A stretch of DNA of 64,000 nt from a bacterium (GTDB taxonomy: Bacteria > Planctomycetota > Planctomycetia > Pirellulales > Pirellulaceae). Both the position numbers and the translations under genes were made by a program. The notes beneath the pieces are model-generated. The model did not search any database. It worked only from the letters and a program-made list of their open reading frames with translations, and was not told where the DNA came from. Where the stretch lies: contig JAUIGN010000033.1 of assembly GCA_030430075.1 (NCBI GenBank), positions 25,706 to 89,705 of the forward strand, in the 5' to 3' direction. Positions within the stretch are counted from its first letter, which is position 1. Each line of letters begins with the position of its first letter. Below are positions 43,646 to 52,841 of the stretch, in pieces.

Positions 43646-45883
43646 ATGGAACACGTGGCCAACCGCCTCTTTTGCCCACTCCTGCTGACCGCGCTGGCGC
43701 TGTTGGGTTGTCGGCGACCGCCTGACACGCCGGCACCGGTGGCCGCCGGAGATTCGATCGACCACCAGCAGATGGTGCGCCTGTTGGCGGAGCGCAAAGC
43801 CGCCGGGCTGACCGATGATCGATTGTTCGGCGATCGGGACTTGCGCGAAGCAGAAGCGCTTCTGGAGCGGCCTCACCTCTCCGAATGGGAGGAATTCGGA
43901 GCTCGTTTCATCGCCGGAATCGCCACCAAACGGCTGGGCCGTTATCGGGAGTCCATTGCCCACCTCCGTCGGGCCTACGCCCTCATCCAGGACACGCCGG
44001 AGGCGGTGAAGGCGAGCCTTCCCGGGATCGAGCACCGCACGTTATTCGAGTTGGCCGGAGCCTGCCTGCGCCTGGGCGAGACGGAAAACTGCGTTGCCTG
44101 TCAGAACCGCGATCGCTGCATCTTCCCGATTCAGGATGGCGGCGTGCATGAGAACCAGCAAGGTTCGCTGATGGCCGTGCAATGCCTGGAGCGTTTGCTG
44201 GAGGAAGATCCGGATCACCTGGGAGCCAAGTGGCTGCTTAATCTGGCGCAAATGACGCTGGGGAAATTTCCCGACGCCGTACCGCCCGAGCATCGTCTGC
44301 CGGCGGACCGCGTCACGTCGGACGTTGATTTCCCTCCCTTCGTCAACGTCGCCGCCGACGCGGGCCTGAACGTGGTTTCGCTCAGCGGAGGCGTCATCAT
44401 TGACGACTTCGACGGCGATCGCCGGCTGGATGTCGTCACGTCGGACTGGGGTGATGCCGGACAGTTGGTCTTCTTTCGGAATCAGGGTGAGGGGAAGTTC
44501 CAGCAGCAGATTGACGAAGCCGGATTTCGCGGGCTGTACGGTGGCCTGAACTTGTTGCAAGCGGATTACGACAACGATGGCGACCTGGACATCCTGGTGC
44601 TGCGAGGTGCCTGGCGGCCCCTTGGCGCGAGCCCACCCTACAATTCGCTGTTGCAAAACGACGGCCGGGGGAGATTCCAGGATGTCACCTTCGCCGCCGG
44701 TCTGGCCGAGCCGCCGTTTCCCACGCAGACGGCTGCCTGGGCCGACTACGATTGCGATGGAGACCTTGACCTGTACGTGGGGAACGAGCAGTACGATTGC
44801 CAGCTCTTCGAGAATGACGGCCAAGGACGGTTTACCGACGTCGCTGCGCGGGCCGGCGTCGCCAATGGGCTGTTTACCAAGGCCGTCGTCTGGGGCGACT
44901 ACAACGGGGACGGCTTCCCCGACCTCTACGTTTCCAACTACGGGCAACCGGTCGAAGGTGGTGACCTGAGCGGAGCCGGTGGATACCTGACGTCGCAGAC
45001 CGGTCAGCCGAATCGGCTCTATCGCAACAATCAAGACGGCTCGTTTACCGACGTGGCAGAGGACTTGGGCGTTCACCGGCCCCTGCTCTCCTTCCCTGCC
45101 TGGTTTTGGGATTTCAACAATGACGGGCATCTGGACCTGTTTGTCGCCACCTACGACGGCACCGTCGACGATGTGGCGGCAGACGCCTTTGGGATGCCGC
45201 ACCAGTCCGAGTCGATGCGACTCTACCAGGGTGATGGGCAAGGCGGCTTCCAGGACGTGACCGCCGCGGCTCGCTTGAACCGGCTGAGCCTCACGATGGG
45301 CGCCAACTTTGGCGACCTCAACAACGACGGGTTCCTCGACTTCCTGCTCGGGACCGGGCACCCAAACTACGAAGCGCTGATGCCGAACCAGATGTATCTC
45401 AACCAACAAGGCCGCCGGTTTGTGGATGTGACGATCGCCGGAGGTTTTGGTCACCTGCAAAAGGGACACGGGGTTGCCTTCGCCGACATCGACAATGACG
45501 GGGACCAGGACGTGTTTGCCGAATTGGGGGGAGCATTCCCGGGCGACACGGCCGCAAATGCACTCTTCGAAAATCCCGGGTTCGGCAACCATTGGACATG
45601 CATTCGACTGATCGGTACCGCCTCCAACCGCTCGGCAATCGGTGCCCGGATTCATCTGGAATTTACCGACCAGGACGAACTCCGCCACGTCTATCGGTGG
45701 GTCGGCAGCGGGGGCAGCTTCGGTGCCAACCCGTTGCGGCAGGAAATCGGGTTGGGACAGGCAACCGTCATTGGCAAACTCGAGATCACCTGGCCTGGCG
45801 GAGGCCGACAGCATTTTCAGGATGTACCCGTCGACCAGTTCATCGAAATTCGAGAAGGCAGCGCCCGGCCGGATTTTCTCTAA
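43646..45883 (+). CDS. TPR-CRTAC1 fusion lipoprotein
   Basis: 745 aa. MEHVANRLFCPLLLTALALLGC is a lipoprotein signal (lipobox LLGC). Residues about 40-220 are TPR-like helices (EWEEFGARFIAGIATKRLGR, MAVQCLERLLEEDPDHLGAK) interrupted by a Cys-rich stretch C-x2-C-x5-C followed by IFPIQDGGVHENQQG. From about residue 235 FG-GAP repeats begin (IDDFDGDRRLDVVTSDWG, ADYDNDGDLDILVLRG, ADYDCDGDLDLYVGNE, GDYNGDGFPDLYVSNYG, WDFNNDGHLDLFVATYD, GDLNNDGFLDFLLGTGH, ADIDNDGDQDVFAELGG). An ASPIC/UnbV end follows (GTASNRSAIGARIHLEF). It joins in one chain the TPR and CRTAC1 parts that occur as separate neighbours elsewhere in the window. Confidence 0.92.
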   Translation: MEHVANRLFCPLLLTALALLGCRRPPDTPAPVAAGDSIDHQQMVRLLAERKAAGLTDDRLFGDRDLREAEALLERPHLSEWEEFGARFIAGIATKRLGRYRESIAHLRRAYALIQDTPEAVKASLPGIEHRTLFELAGACLRLGETENCVACQNRDRCIFPIQDGGVHENQQGSLMAVQCLERLLEEDPDHLGAKWLLNLAQMTLGKFPDAVPPEHRLPADRVTSDVDFPPFVNVAADAGLNVVSLSGGVIIDDFDGDRRLDVVTSDWGDAGQLVFFRNQGEGKFQQQIDEAGFRGLYGGLNLLQADYDNDGDLDILVLRGAWRPLGASPPYNSLLQNDGRGRFQDVTFAAGLAEPPFPTQTAAWADYDCDGDLDLYVGNEQYDCQLFENDGQGRFTDVAARAGVANGLFTKAVVWGDYNGDGFPDLYVSNYGQPVEGGDLSGAGGYLTSQTGQPNRLYRNNQDGSFTDVAEDLGVHRPLLSFPAWFWDFNNDGHLDLFVATYDGTVDDVAADAFGMPHQSESMRLYQGDGQGGFQDVTAAARLNRLSLTMGANFGDLNNDGFLDFLLGTGHPNYEALMPNQMYLNQQGRRFVDVTIAGGFGHLQKGHGVAFADIDNDGDQDVFAELGGAFPGDTAANALFENPGFGNHWTCIRLIGTASNRSAIGARIHLEFTDQDELRHVYRWVGSGGSFGANPLRQEIGLGQATVIGKLEITWPGGGRQHFQDVPVDQFIEIREGSARPDFL

Positions 45884-46357
45884 TGCACGGCCGTCGGGGA
45901 AAACTGTTCAATTATTGACGGCTGCGCGGCAAATGAGCCTTCGGCAAGCAGCGCGCGGCCGTATATCTACGGACTCCCGTTGGTCGTCCTGGTCCATTCG
46001 CTGCGCAAGTATCAATAGTTGCCTTAAACTTGCCGATCATGTCATGCACTTGAGCGGGAACGCGCGAGCGTCCCGTTTGCCCCGCGATCAACGGAACCGC
46101 GGCTACGGTCCACCGGCTGATGAATGATGCGAATTGGAGGACCGGCCCAGCCACCCCCCCATTCAGGTCAAAACCGGGCAGGCCGATTTTCCTGACTTAT
46201 CGGGCAATGTTTTGTTGACTTCCGCCCGGTCTCTCAAGTAACTTAGGCCCAGGGCCACTTTTCTCGTTTCATCGATAATGCGGGCAATCTTGCTCCAGGC
46301 CCCAGGTTGGCAGTAACTGTCTCATCCCTAAATCCTGGTCGCAGAGGTACATCAACA
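45884..46357. other. Intergenic region upstream of the DUF1559 gene
   Basis: 474 bp without a supportable gene. It holds a family A repeat (46054-46125) and a possible promoter: TTGACT at 46215 with TAACTT 18 bp downstream at 46239, about 115 bp before the DUF1559 start. The promoter call is weak. Confidence 0.4.
46054..46125 (+). repeat. Family A dispersed repeat
   Basis: 72-bp copy, same orientation as those at 20298 and 31477: GCGGGAACGCGCGAGCGTCC on the left, ATCAACGGAACCGCGG in the middle and CACCGGCTGATGAAT at the right end. Confidence 0.85.
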
Positions 46358-47458
46358 ATGAGAAACTCCCATCGTGTGTCGACGAGATGGGGCTTCACCC
46401 TCGTCGAACTCTTGGTTGTGATTGCCATCATCGGCATCCTGGTGGCCCTGCTGCTGCCGGCTGTCCAGGCGGCGCGCGAAGCGGCCCGCCGCATGCAGTG
46501 CTCGAACAACTTGAAGCAGATCATGTTGTCGATGCACAACTATCATGACACCTACAAGACCTTTCCCATTGATGGTGCTTGGGCAGAGGTCAGCATGAAT
46601 GGCGACCAGCGCAACAAAGCGTGGTCGCACCGCTGGCGGTTATTGCCGTTCTTGGAGCGGACCAACGAGTACGAATTGACCAACACCGCCCAACGTCCCT
46701 TCGAGGCGAACGGCTGGCACGGCAGCGAGAATATTCAGGCGACCGGCGGCAAGTTGCCGATCTTTATCTGTCCTTCGAATCCGCGTGAGCACGGCGGTGG
46801 ACTGGGCAATCTCAGCTACGCGATCAACTTCGGTACGTCGCATCACCCGCCGCATCGGCCGAGCCGCGGAAATCCGGGGCCGCGCGTGGGGACAGGTGGC
46901 GCCAAGTCGAACGGCTTCTCGTGGTACCAGCGTTGGTTCCCATCCGGCTTTGTTAAGAGTCAGGGGCACCGAAACGCCCTCGACCCGGCGGTGAAAGTCG
47001 CCACGGTGTCGGACGGTCTCAGCAACACGGCCGCCTATTCGGAATTCACCAACCAACTCAGTTCGGTCACGAATACGACCAATCCCAGCAAGCGGGAGCT
47101 CCGCCAGCAGGTGTACACCTGGGTCGGTGGAAACAGCACCGAGGAAGTGCATGACCAGTGCCTTGGCCAGACCGCCTTGAGCGGTCGTTATACGCGAGGA
47201 GGCAGTTGGGCCTGGTCCTTCATGGGTACCGGCAACACCTACGCGCACAACATGTCGCCCAACGAGAAGTCCTGCCACAATTACGGGGGCAATGACTGGT
47301 TTGGCCACACGACGATGGGCGCGAACAGCGAGCATCCCGGCGGGGTCAATGTCGGCATGGGTGACGGGTCGGTCCGCTTCGTGTCCGACTCGGTCTCGCA
47401 AGACGTCTGGTGGGCGGTAGGCACCCGCAACGGCGGTGAATCAGAGGCACTCGACTAG
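46358..47458 (+). CDS. DUF1559 protein with type IV prepilin-like N terminus
   Basis: 366 aa from ATG 46358; an upstream in-frame start would displace the leader. The N terminus has a short basic leader, then GFTLVELLVVIAIIGILVAL, the prepilin peptidase/methylation motif (cleavage after G, Glu at +5) and the hydrophobic pilin helix. AVQAAREAARRMQCSNNLKQ and the C-terminal HPGGVNVGMGDGSVRFVSD are hallmarks of the planctomycete DUF1559 (SBP_bac_10) family, of which each genome has many. The protein is probably a pseudopilin-like surface or periplasmic protein. A perfect terminator follows at 47494, so it is likely monocistronic, with a CRTAC1 gene downstream. Confidence 0.95.
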   Translation: MRNSHRVSTRWGFTLVELLVVIAIIGILVALLLPAVQAAREAARRMQCSNNLKQIMLSMHNYHDTYKTFPIDGAWAEVSMNGDQRNKAWSHRWRLLPFLERTNEYELTNTAQRPFEANGWHGSENIQATGGKLPIFICPSNPREHGGGLGNLSYAINFGTSHHPPHRPSRGNPGPRVGTGGAKSNGFSWYQRWFPSGFVKSQGHRNALDPAVKVATVSDGLSNTAAYSEFTNQLSSVTNTTNPSKRELRQQVYTWVGGNSTEEVHDQCLGQTALSGRYTRGGSWAWSFMGTGNTYAHNMSPNEKSCHNYGGNDWFGHTTMGANSEHPGGVNVGMGDGSVRFVSDSVSQDVWWAVGTRNGGESEALD

Positions 47459-47493
47459 CCTCCGGTGCTGGTTGCAGTTGCTGTAGTATGCTT

Positions 47494-47533
47494 AATGACA
47501 TGCCGTCGCCACCGACGGCATGTCATTTTTTTT
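47494..47533 (+). terminator. Intrinsic terminator after the DUF1559 gene
   Basis: AATGACATGCCGTCG (47494-47508) and its exact reverse complement (47513-47527) form a 15-bp stem with a 4-nt CCAC loop, running into eight T residues (47526-47533). It starts 36 bp after the DUF1559 stop. An open frame for the next gene technically begins inside this stem, which is one reason to reject that start. Confidence 0.95.
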
Positions 47534-47601
47534 GCCCGCTGCCGCCTGTGGTGAGGACGGCTGACATCAGTCAGTCGGGCACCGTCTGGAGTCGAGATAC
47601 G

Positions 47602-49485
47602 TTGATCCACCGCTTGCGATCGCCTACCACCTCTCTCTGCTATGCCTTGCTGGGCGTCGTCCTGGCCACCGGCTGCGGCGCCCGGTCGGGCTCGGAGGCG
47701 GGGGTCGTCAAGGAGGCTCCGGCGACCGCGACTGACTCGGATCTGACGCCCGAGCTTGCCAATTTCCTGCCGCCGTCGAAGCAGGCCCGCGGTCGGCCCG
47801 ACGTCGCCCCCCAATTCACCGAAGTCGCCCAAGCCGTGGGCATCGAATTCACGTTCTTCAGCGACATCGTGCCGGATCGCTACCTGCTGCCGGAAATCAT
47901 GGGCGGCGGTGCGACCTGGTTCGATTTCGACAATGATGGTCGGTTCGATCTCTACCTGATGAACGGCTGTCCATTGGACCCGTCCGACCGTGAGCTTCCC
48001 GGCGACGGGAGTTCGACGCCCGCCACGGCGACGCCCATGAATCGGCTGTACCGCAACCTGGGAAATGGCCGATTCGAGGAGCTTTCCCAACAGGCGTCAA
48101 CGGGCGACACACATTATGGGCAGGGTGTCGCCCGCGGTGACTTTGACGCGGACGGCTTCTGCGATCTCTACCTGGCGAACTACGGAGTCAATCGGCTGCT
48201 CCGCAACAACGGAGACGGCACATTTTCTGATGTGACCGACCAATCGGGAACGGGTGACCCGGCGTGGAGCACCAGTCCGATCTGGCTTGACCTGGACGGC
48301 GATGATGACCTCGACCTGTTCGTCACCAATTATCTGGACGTGACTTTGCAGAACTCCCAGGTCTGCAAGTACAACAACGTCGTCGGCTATTGCGGGCCGG
48401 GCAGCTACGAAGCGGCACCGGACCGGGTCTACCTGAACCAGGGAGACGGCACCTTTGTCGAATCCGCTCGGCGGTTAGGACTGGTCGCCCCCGGCGGCAA
48501 AGGTCTGGCGATCGCGGCACTGGACTTCGATCACGATCTCCGCCCGGAAATCTACGTTGCCAACGACATGATGGAAAATTTTCTCTTTCGGCGCGAAACG
48601 AAACGGCCGGATGGCGCGCCTGGCGGCGGCGGAGATCCATCCTCTGCGGACGCGACGGCCGAGGGAATCCGCTACACCGATGTCGCGGTGCAGGCGGGTT
48701 GCGCGGTGAGTCTCAGCGGCTTACACGAGGCCAGCATGGGCGTGGCCTGTGCCGATTTCGATGGAGACCAGCGGCCGGACATTTTCGTGACCCATTACTA
48801 TGCCAACAAGAACACCCTCTATCGCAATCTGGGTGACCTGAGCTTTCACGACGACAGCCGCCGCACGCGAATCGCTGCCACCAGCTACGAAACACTCGGA
48901 TTCGGCACGGTCCCGTTTGACTACGACCAGGATGGGGCGACCGATTTGTTTATCACCAATGGCCACGTGCTGGGGGCCAACCACAAACCGAACAAGATGC
49001 CGCCTCAACTGCTTCACAATGACGGCCAGGGAAGGTTCGCGGACATTTCCCGGTTCGGAGGTGCCTATTTCCGGGAACTCTGGTTGGGACGGGGCGCGGC
49101 GGGAGGAGATTTCGACAACGACGGCGACCTCGACATCGGCGTGACTCACATCAGCCAACCATTTGCCCTCCTTCGCAACGATACGCAGACAGGCCACCAT
49201 TGGCTGGGCATTGCGTTGCAGACGCGATCACGACTTCCACCGGTCGGCGGCCGTGTGGTCGTCCAGGCGGGGACGGACCGACAGACTCGGCCCATCGTGG
49301 CAGGCGGCAGCTATCTCTGTGACGGCGACCCTCGCCTCCTGTTCGGGCTGGGTGATCACGGTGGCTCGGTCTCAGTCGAAGTCCACTGGCCCTCCGGCCA
49401 GGTCGACATACACGCGGGTCTGGAGGTCGATCGCTATTGGCACCTCTCTGAACATCGTACGCCCCAGCCAGCATCAGACGGCTGA
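47602..49485 (+). CDS. CRTAC1-type lipoprotein (FG-GAP repeats, ASPIC-UnbV)
   Basis: 627 aa from a TTG at 47602, preceded by GGAG ten bases upstream. This start gives a proper lipoprotein signal (IHRLRSPTTSLCYALLGVV, lipobox ATGC); the longer frame from 47488 begins within a terminator hairpin. Repeats: FDFDNDGRFDLYLMNGC, GDFDADGFCDLYLANYG, LDLDGDDDLDLFVTNYL, LDFDHDLRPEIYVAND, ADFDGDQRPDIFVTHY, FDYDQDGATDLFITNGH, GDFDNDGDLDIGVTH. The ASPIC-like tail has RVVVQAGTDRQTRPIVAGGS and the conserved DPRLLFGLGDHG. A Cys pair (QVCKYNNVVGYCGPG) lies mid-protein. The downstream neighbour is a TPR gene. Confidence 0.9.
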   Translation: MIHRLRSPTTSLCYALLGVVLATGCGARSGSEAGVVKEAPATATDSDLTPELANFLPPSKQARGRPDVAPQFTEVAQAVGIEFTFFSDIVPDRYLLPEIMGGGATWFDFDNDGRFDLYLMNGCPLDPSDRELPGDGSSTPATATPMNRLYRNLGNGRFEELSQQASTGDTHYGQGVARGDFDADGFCDLYLANYGVNRLLRNNGDGTFSDVTDQSGTGDPAWSTSPIWLDLDGDDDLDLFVTNYLDVTLQNSQVCKYNNVVGYCGPGSYEAAPDRVYLNQGDGTFVESARRLGLVAPGGKGLAIAALDFDHDLRPEIYVANDMMENFLFRRETKRPDGAPGGGGDPSSADATAEGIRYTDVAVQAGCAVSLSGLHEASMGVACADFDGDQRPDIFVTHYYANKNTLYRNLGDLSFHDDSRRTRIAATSYETLGFGTVPFDYDQDGATDLFITNGHVLGANHKPNKMPPQLLHNDGQGRFADISRFGGAYFRELWLGRGAAGGDFDNDGDLDIGVTHISQPFALLRNDTQTGHHWLGIALQTRSRLPPVGGRVVVQAGTDRQTRPIVAGGSYLCDGDPRLLFGLGDHGGSVSVEVHWPSGQVDIHAGLEVDRYWHLSEHRTPQPASDG

Positions 49486-49543
49486 CTGACACGACGTTAC
49501 ACTTTCTCCCATTGCACCTGCCACCTGCCGGAAAGCGCAATCG

Positions 49544-50796
49544 ATGAGGCCTGCTCCCAAGCTTGTCCGCCGCATCCTGCTGGCCGCAATGATCGTGTCC
49601 CTTGCCTGGGGCGGTTACGAACTCCTGCGTCGCCAACGGGGTTTTGCGCATGCCACCGAGCTGGCCCAGTTCGGCCTCTGGCAAAAAGCACGCTCGGCGC
49701 TGGACGGTTACCTGGAATTGCATCCGTCGGACGCCGAGGCCCGTCTGCTGATGGCCGAGCTCTGGATCAGCGACGACCAGCTCTTCAGCGATGTCACGGC
49801 ACCAGCCGCACTCAAGCAACTCAGCCGAATCCCGCCGGATGCGCCTCTGGCCTCCACGGCCCGCCTCCAGGAAGCCAAGATTCAGTTCTTGATCCAGCAC
49901 CGGCCGGTCGCCGCCGAAGCATCCTTGCGATCGGCAATTTTACGGGATGAAAACTCGCTCGAAGCGCATCTCCTCCTTTGTAAGGTCCTGGAAATGACCG
50001 CCCGCTACCACCAGACGGAAACCCTGTTCTGGCAGGCGTATGATTTGAGTCCCGCCGAGCAGCGCCCGGTGCGACTTCGCGAGTGGTACATGAGCCAGTT
50101 TTTTCCACGTACGGCAAACGACGACCTGGATCGGCAAATGGGGTTCACAGATGCCGAAACCGCGACGCTTCCCGTCGAGGCGGTCCGCTATTTGAGGTTT
50201 CGAGAAACAGAACCCCATGCGCCGCTGGGACGCGCGGCACTGGCCCGTTGGACGGACAGCCGCGCGAGGGCCTGAGTCTACTGGACGCCGGTGATGAGAA
50301 GCTCGACAATGAACTCGACGATCCATTCTTCGTCGCCACGCTGGTTGACCTGCTTGTCGATCTGGGTGAGTACGAACGGGCTGAAGGCCACTTCCGCGAT
50401 TGGCCGGGGCCCAAGGAGGGGTTTGACTATTGGCGCTTGCAGGCGGTGCTCCTGGAAGACGTCGATGAGGATTTCGAGGCAGCGCTGGAGGCCTATGACA
50501 AAGCGCTCCAGACGTGGCCGGGACAGGCCGATTGGCGGTTGATGCACCGTAAGGCCGGGTGCCTGGCCAGAGCGGGCGAACGCGACCAGGCCCGTGCGGT
50601 ACGCACCCGGGCAACCGAGGTCGAATTGCTGATGGAGGACGAAGTGCACCAGCGACTGCGTCACGTGCTGGGAAATCTGAATGACGCCGACGGTCTGAAG
50701 GAAGTCGCCGCGTTCTATCGAAAGCTTGATCGCACGCGCGAAGCGACCGCCTGGTCGCGCGAAGTCGCGAGGCTGGTGGCCGCGACGTTAGAATGA
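49544..50796 (+). pseudogene. Single-TM TPR protein split by a -1 frameshift
   Basis: Frame 49544-50275 encodes 243 aa: TM helix (about residues 10-26, RILLAAMIVSLAWGGYELL) then TPR repeats (ALDGYLELHPSDAEARLLMA, SLRSAILRDENSLEAHLLLC). It stops after ARWTDSRARA. The frame one base back continues with clear TPR coding: GLSLLDAGDEKLDNELDDPF, LVDLGEYERAEGHFRDW, ALEAYDKALQTWPGQADWRL, to 50796. The joined length, about 417 aa, equals that of the intact TPR paralog at 18937-20190. The break lies near 50260-50275, by the run CCGCGCGAGGG, as expected for loss of one base. It may be a real pseudogene, programmed slippage or a sequencing error. It follows a CRTAC1 gene, as other TPR genes here do. Confidence 0.8.
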
Positions 50797-50841
50797 GAAG
50801 TTAGTGAAGTCCATTTGATCAACGTGAAGAAGGAGTCCAAC

Positions 50842-51039
50842 GTGAAACGTATCATTTCCGCATCTGTTGTGTTGCTTGGCCTGGCACTGACGGTCGGTTG
50901 CGGCGGCGTGAAAGAGAAGGCCCCCGATGAGAGCCTCGTGCCGGAAGTCGATCAAGCTGAAATCCAGCGGCAGATCGAAGAGGGCATGAAGAAGGGTGGC
51001 AACACCGAAGAGTATAGCCCGGGCGGAGCGACGAACTGA
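50842..51039 (+). CDS. Small lipoprotein
   Basis: 65 aa from the GTG at 50842, with AAGGAG seven to eight bases upstream; an in-frame TTG at 50815 lacks it. MKRIISASVVLLGLALTVGC is a lipoprotein signal with lipobox TVGC. The mature part is 45 residues of charged sequence (EVDQAEIQRQIEEGMKKGGN) ending in SPGGATN. Small lipoproteins of this kind often follow CRTAC1/TPR or DUF1559 genes in planctomycetes; their function is unknown. It lies 45 bp after the TPR gene, probably in the same transcript. Confidence 0.8.
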   Translation: MKRIISASVVLLGLALTVGCGGVKEKAPDESLVPEVDQAEIQRQIEEGMKKGGNTEEYSPGGATN

Positions 51040-51281
51040 TTTGCGGAAACGCGCTCGCTGGCGGCTGCTCGTCGCTGGCGACTGCCCCTTCTCTGCAGCG
51101 GCCAATGCGGGGACGACCGACCGTCAACGCGCGACGGTGAGGCGCGTTCGTTCGTGGCGTCGATCGTACCTCTGGACCCGCAAATGTCGCCTCTTCGCTC
51201 TGTCCAAACAGTGCGAAATCGCCCCTGTTGCGGCGCGGCATCCAACGACTTCAACCGTTGAAACACGTCGGCCCGTCAAGT

Positions 51282-52511
51282 TCACTCGGACCTTGGCGGG
51301 CCGCTTGTGTTCAGTTCCTCCAGGGCCGCTTTCGCGCCGGCATGGTCCGGGTCGAGTAACAGCACGCTCTGGAGCCACTCGCGCGCCAGCCGCGGATCAC
51401 CGTAGCGCCGATAGATCTGGACAACTTCCCATCGCAGTTCGACGTTTTCCGGTTCGAGTGCCAGATCACGGGCCAGATGTCGGGCGCGGACCAACGCGGC
51501 ATTCGCCTCACTGGCCGTTGCCAATTCCGCTCGCGCCGCCTCGGCCTCGCCGAGCGACTGGAGGGCGGCCGCCAGCACGTTCCGTGCCGCATGCTGAAAC
51601 GGCTCGCGTTCCAGGACTGCCCGCAATCGTTTAGTGGCAGCTTCGAATTCGCCCCGGGCAACCTCCAGCCGCGCCATTTCGATGTTGCCGCCGGCGGACT
51701 CGGGCGACTCCTGCAAAGCGATCGCCAGGACTGCCTCGGCAGCGGCCAGCCGGCCAACCGTTCTCAGGCAGCCAGCTTGTCCGACCAGGGCCCTGGAACG
51801 GACGGCACTGCTTTGCTCGGCAATTTCAAACAGCCTTCGAGCTTCCTCGGGCGACTGCTGTTGAAGCATCAATTCGCCCAGCCGCAGCGCGGCTCGAGGG
51901 TGTTCGGGATCAATGTCGAGTGCCCGCCGCAGTTCACGTGCTCCGTTATCGACATCCATCACCTCCAAGCTTAGCTCGGCCAGGTAGAGGTGAGGACGAG
52001 GATCCTCAGGGTAGTCCTCGGCCCAGGCGTTGAGAAGGCTGATCGCCGTCTCCATCGAATAGTGCGTCCGACAGAAACCGATCGCGAATGCCTCGCAGAC
52101 TTCCGGCGCGTCGTCGGGCGAACCCTGCAGCAGGAGAGGCAACAACCGGGAGGCATCACGAATATCGCCGGCCTGTGCCTGGAGCAACATCCGTTCCCGG
52201 ACCACGCGGTCCGCGGCCAGCCCGGCTACCTCCGCTACCCTCAAGGACTGTTCGGCCCGCTCCAGATCGCCTGCCTTGCGCGCCCACCGCGAGTGATACA
52301 ACCACGTCTCTGGATGGTTGCGCCCGAACCGTGCAGCCCAATCAAGCCACCAACGAGCAGCGTCCAATCGGTCCGCGGCCAACTCTTGGTGGACTTGCTG
52401 CAGGGGCCACCAGATCCCAAGCTGACGTCCGGCGCCGATTGCGATCAAGAGGACGACCACGCCGAGCAAGAGTCTTTTCCAGCGGCCGGATCTTGCCGGT
52501 TTCACGTTCAT
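51282..52511 (-). CDS. Single-TM TPR protein
   Basis: 409 aa from ATG 52511 (MNVKPARSGRWKRLLLGVVV). A TM helix at about residues 13-30 is followed by TPR repeats: RWARKAGDLERAEQSLRVAE, LYLAELSLEVMDVDNGAREL, AALRLGELMLQQQSPEEARR, ALVGQAGCLRTVGRLAAAEA, LAAALQSLGEAEAARAELAT. It has the size and layout of the other TPR proteins here but is more diverged. It is divergent from the CRTAC1 gene at 52842, a different arrangement from the coupled pairs. A hairpin with 11-bp arms (51270-51280 and 51292-51302) spans its stop codon. Confidence 0.85.
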   Translation of the reverse strand: MNVKPARSGRWKRLLLGVVVLLIAIGAGRQLGIWWPLQQVHQELAADRLDAARWWLDWAARFGRNHPETWLYHSRWARKAGDLERAEQSLRVAEVAGLAADRVVRERMLLQAQAGDIRDASRLLPLLLQGSPDDAPEVCEAFAIGFCRTHYSMETAISLLNAWAEDYPEDPRPHLYLAELSLEVMDVDNGARELRRALDIDPEHPRAALRLGELMLQQQSPEEARRLFEIAEQSSAVRSRALVGQAGCLRTVGRLAAAEAVLAIALQESPESAGGNIEMARLEVARGEFEAATKRLRAVLEREPFQHAARNVLAAALQSLGEAEAARAELATASEANAALVRARHLARDLALEPENVELRWEVVQIYRRYGDPRLAREWLQSVLLLDPDHAGAKAALEELNTSGPPRSE

Positions 52512-52841
52512 TGAGCCGTTGTATAATGCGCCAGGGCCGGGACGTTTCCGTATGAACACGGACAATCGACCGCGTTATTTTACAACGTCGCCGCGCCAAC
52601 ACCTACATACGACCGCCCCGGACGACGGCAGCGTTCGTGGTGTCGCGCGGTTTGCTGGCATGCGGGTTCTCCGCACGCTCGCGAATACCATTGCGACACG
52701 CGATGCCGCGCCGTCAGCTTTGCCAGGGTCGCGGAGCGGCAACAGTTGGCGGAAAAGGCTGCATTGTTCACGGCGACGACCGGAACGACGTTCCGAACTG
52801 AAACAGACCATGGTTGCACCGCTTCAAACGGACAGTCGCTC
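52512..52841. promoter_or_regulatory. Divergent region between a TPR gene and a CRTAC1 gene
   Basis: 330 bp that must hold promoters in both directions. The open frame that extends the CRTAC1 gene upstream to 52746 has no signal and is rejected. I see no definite boxes or hairpins. Confidence 0.35.

Noticed and set aside
44042..45814. 590-codon antisense frame
   Set aside because: Same cause: it mirrors the FG-GAP repeats of the fusion gene at 43646 and has no family match.
47488..47601. Upstream extension of the CRTAC1 gene
   Set aside because: It begins inside the terminator stem. The TTG at 47602 has a GGAG site and a proper lipoprotein signal.
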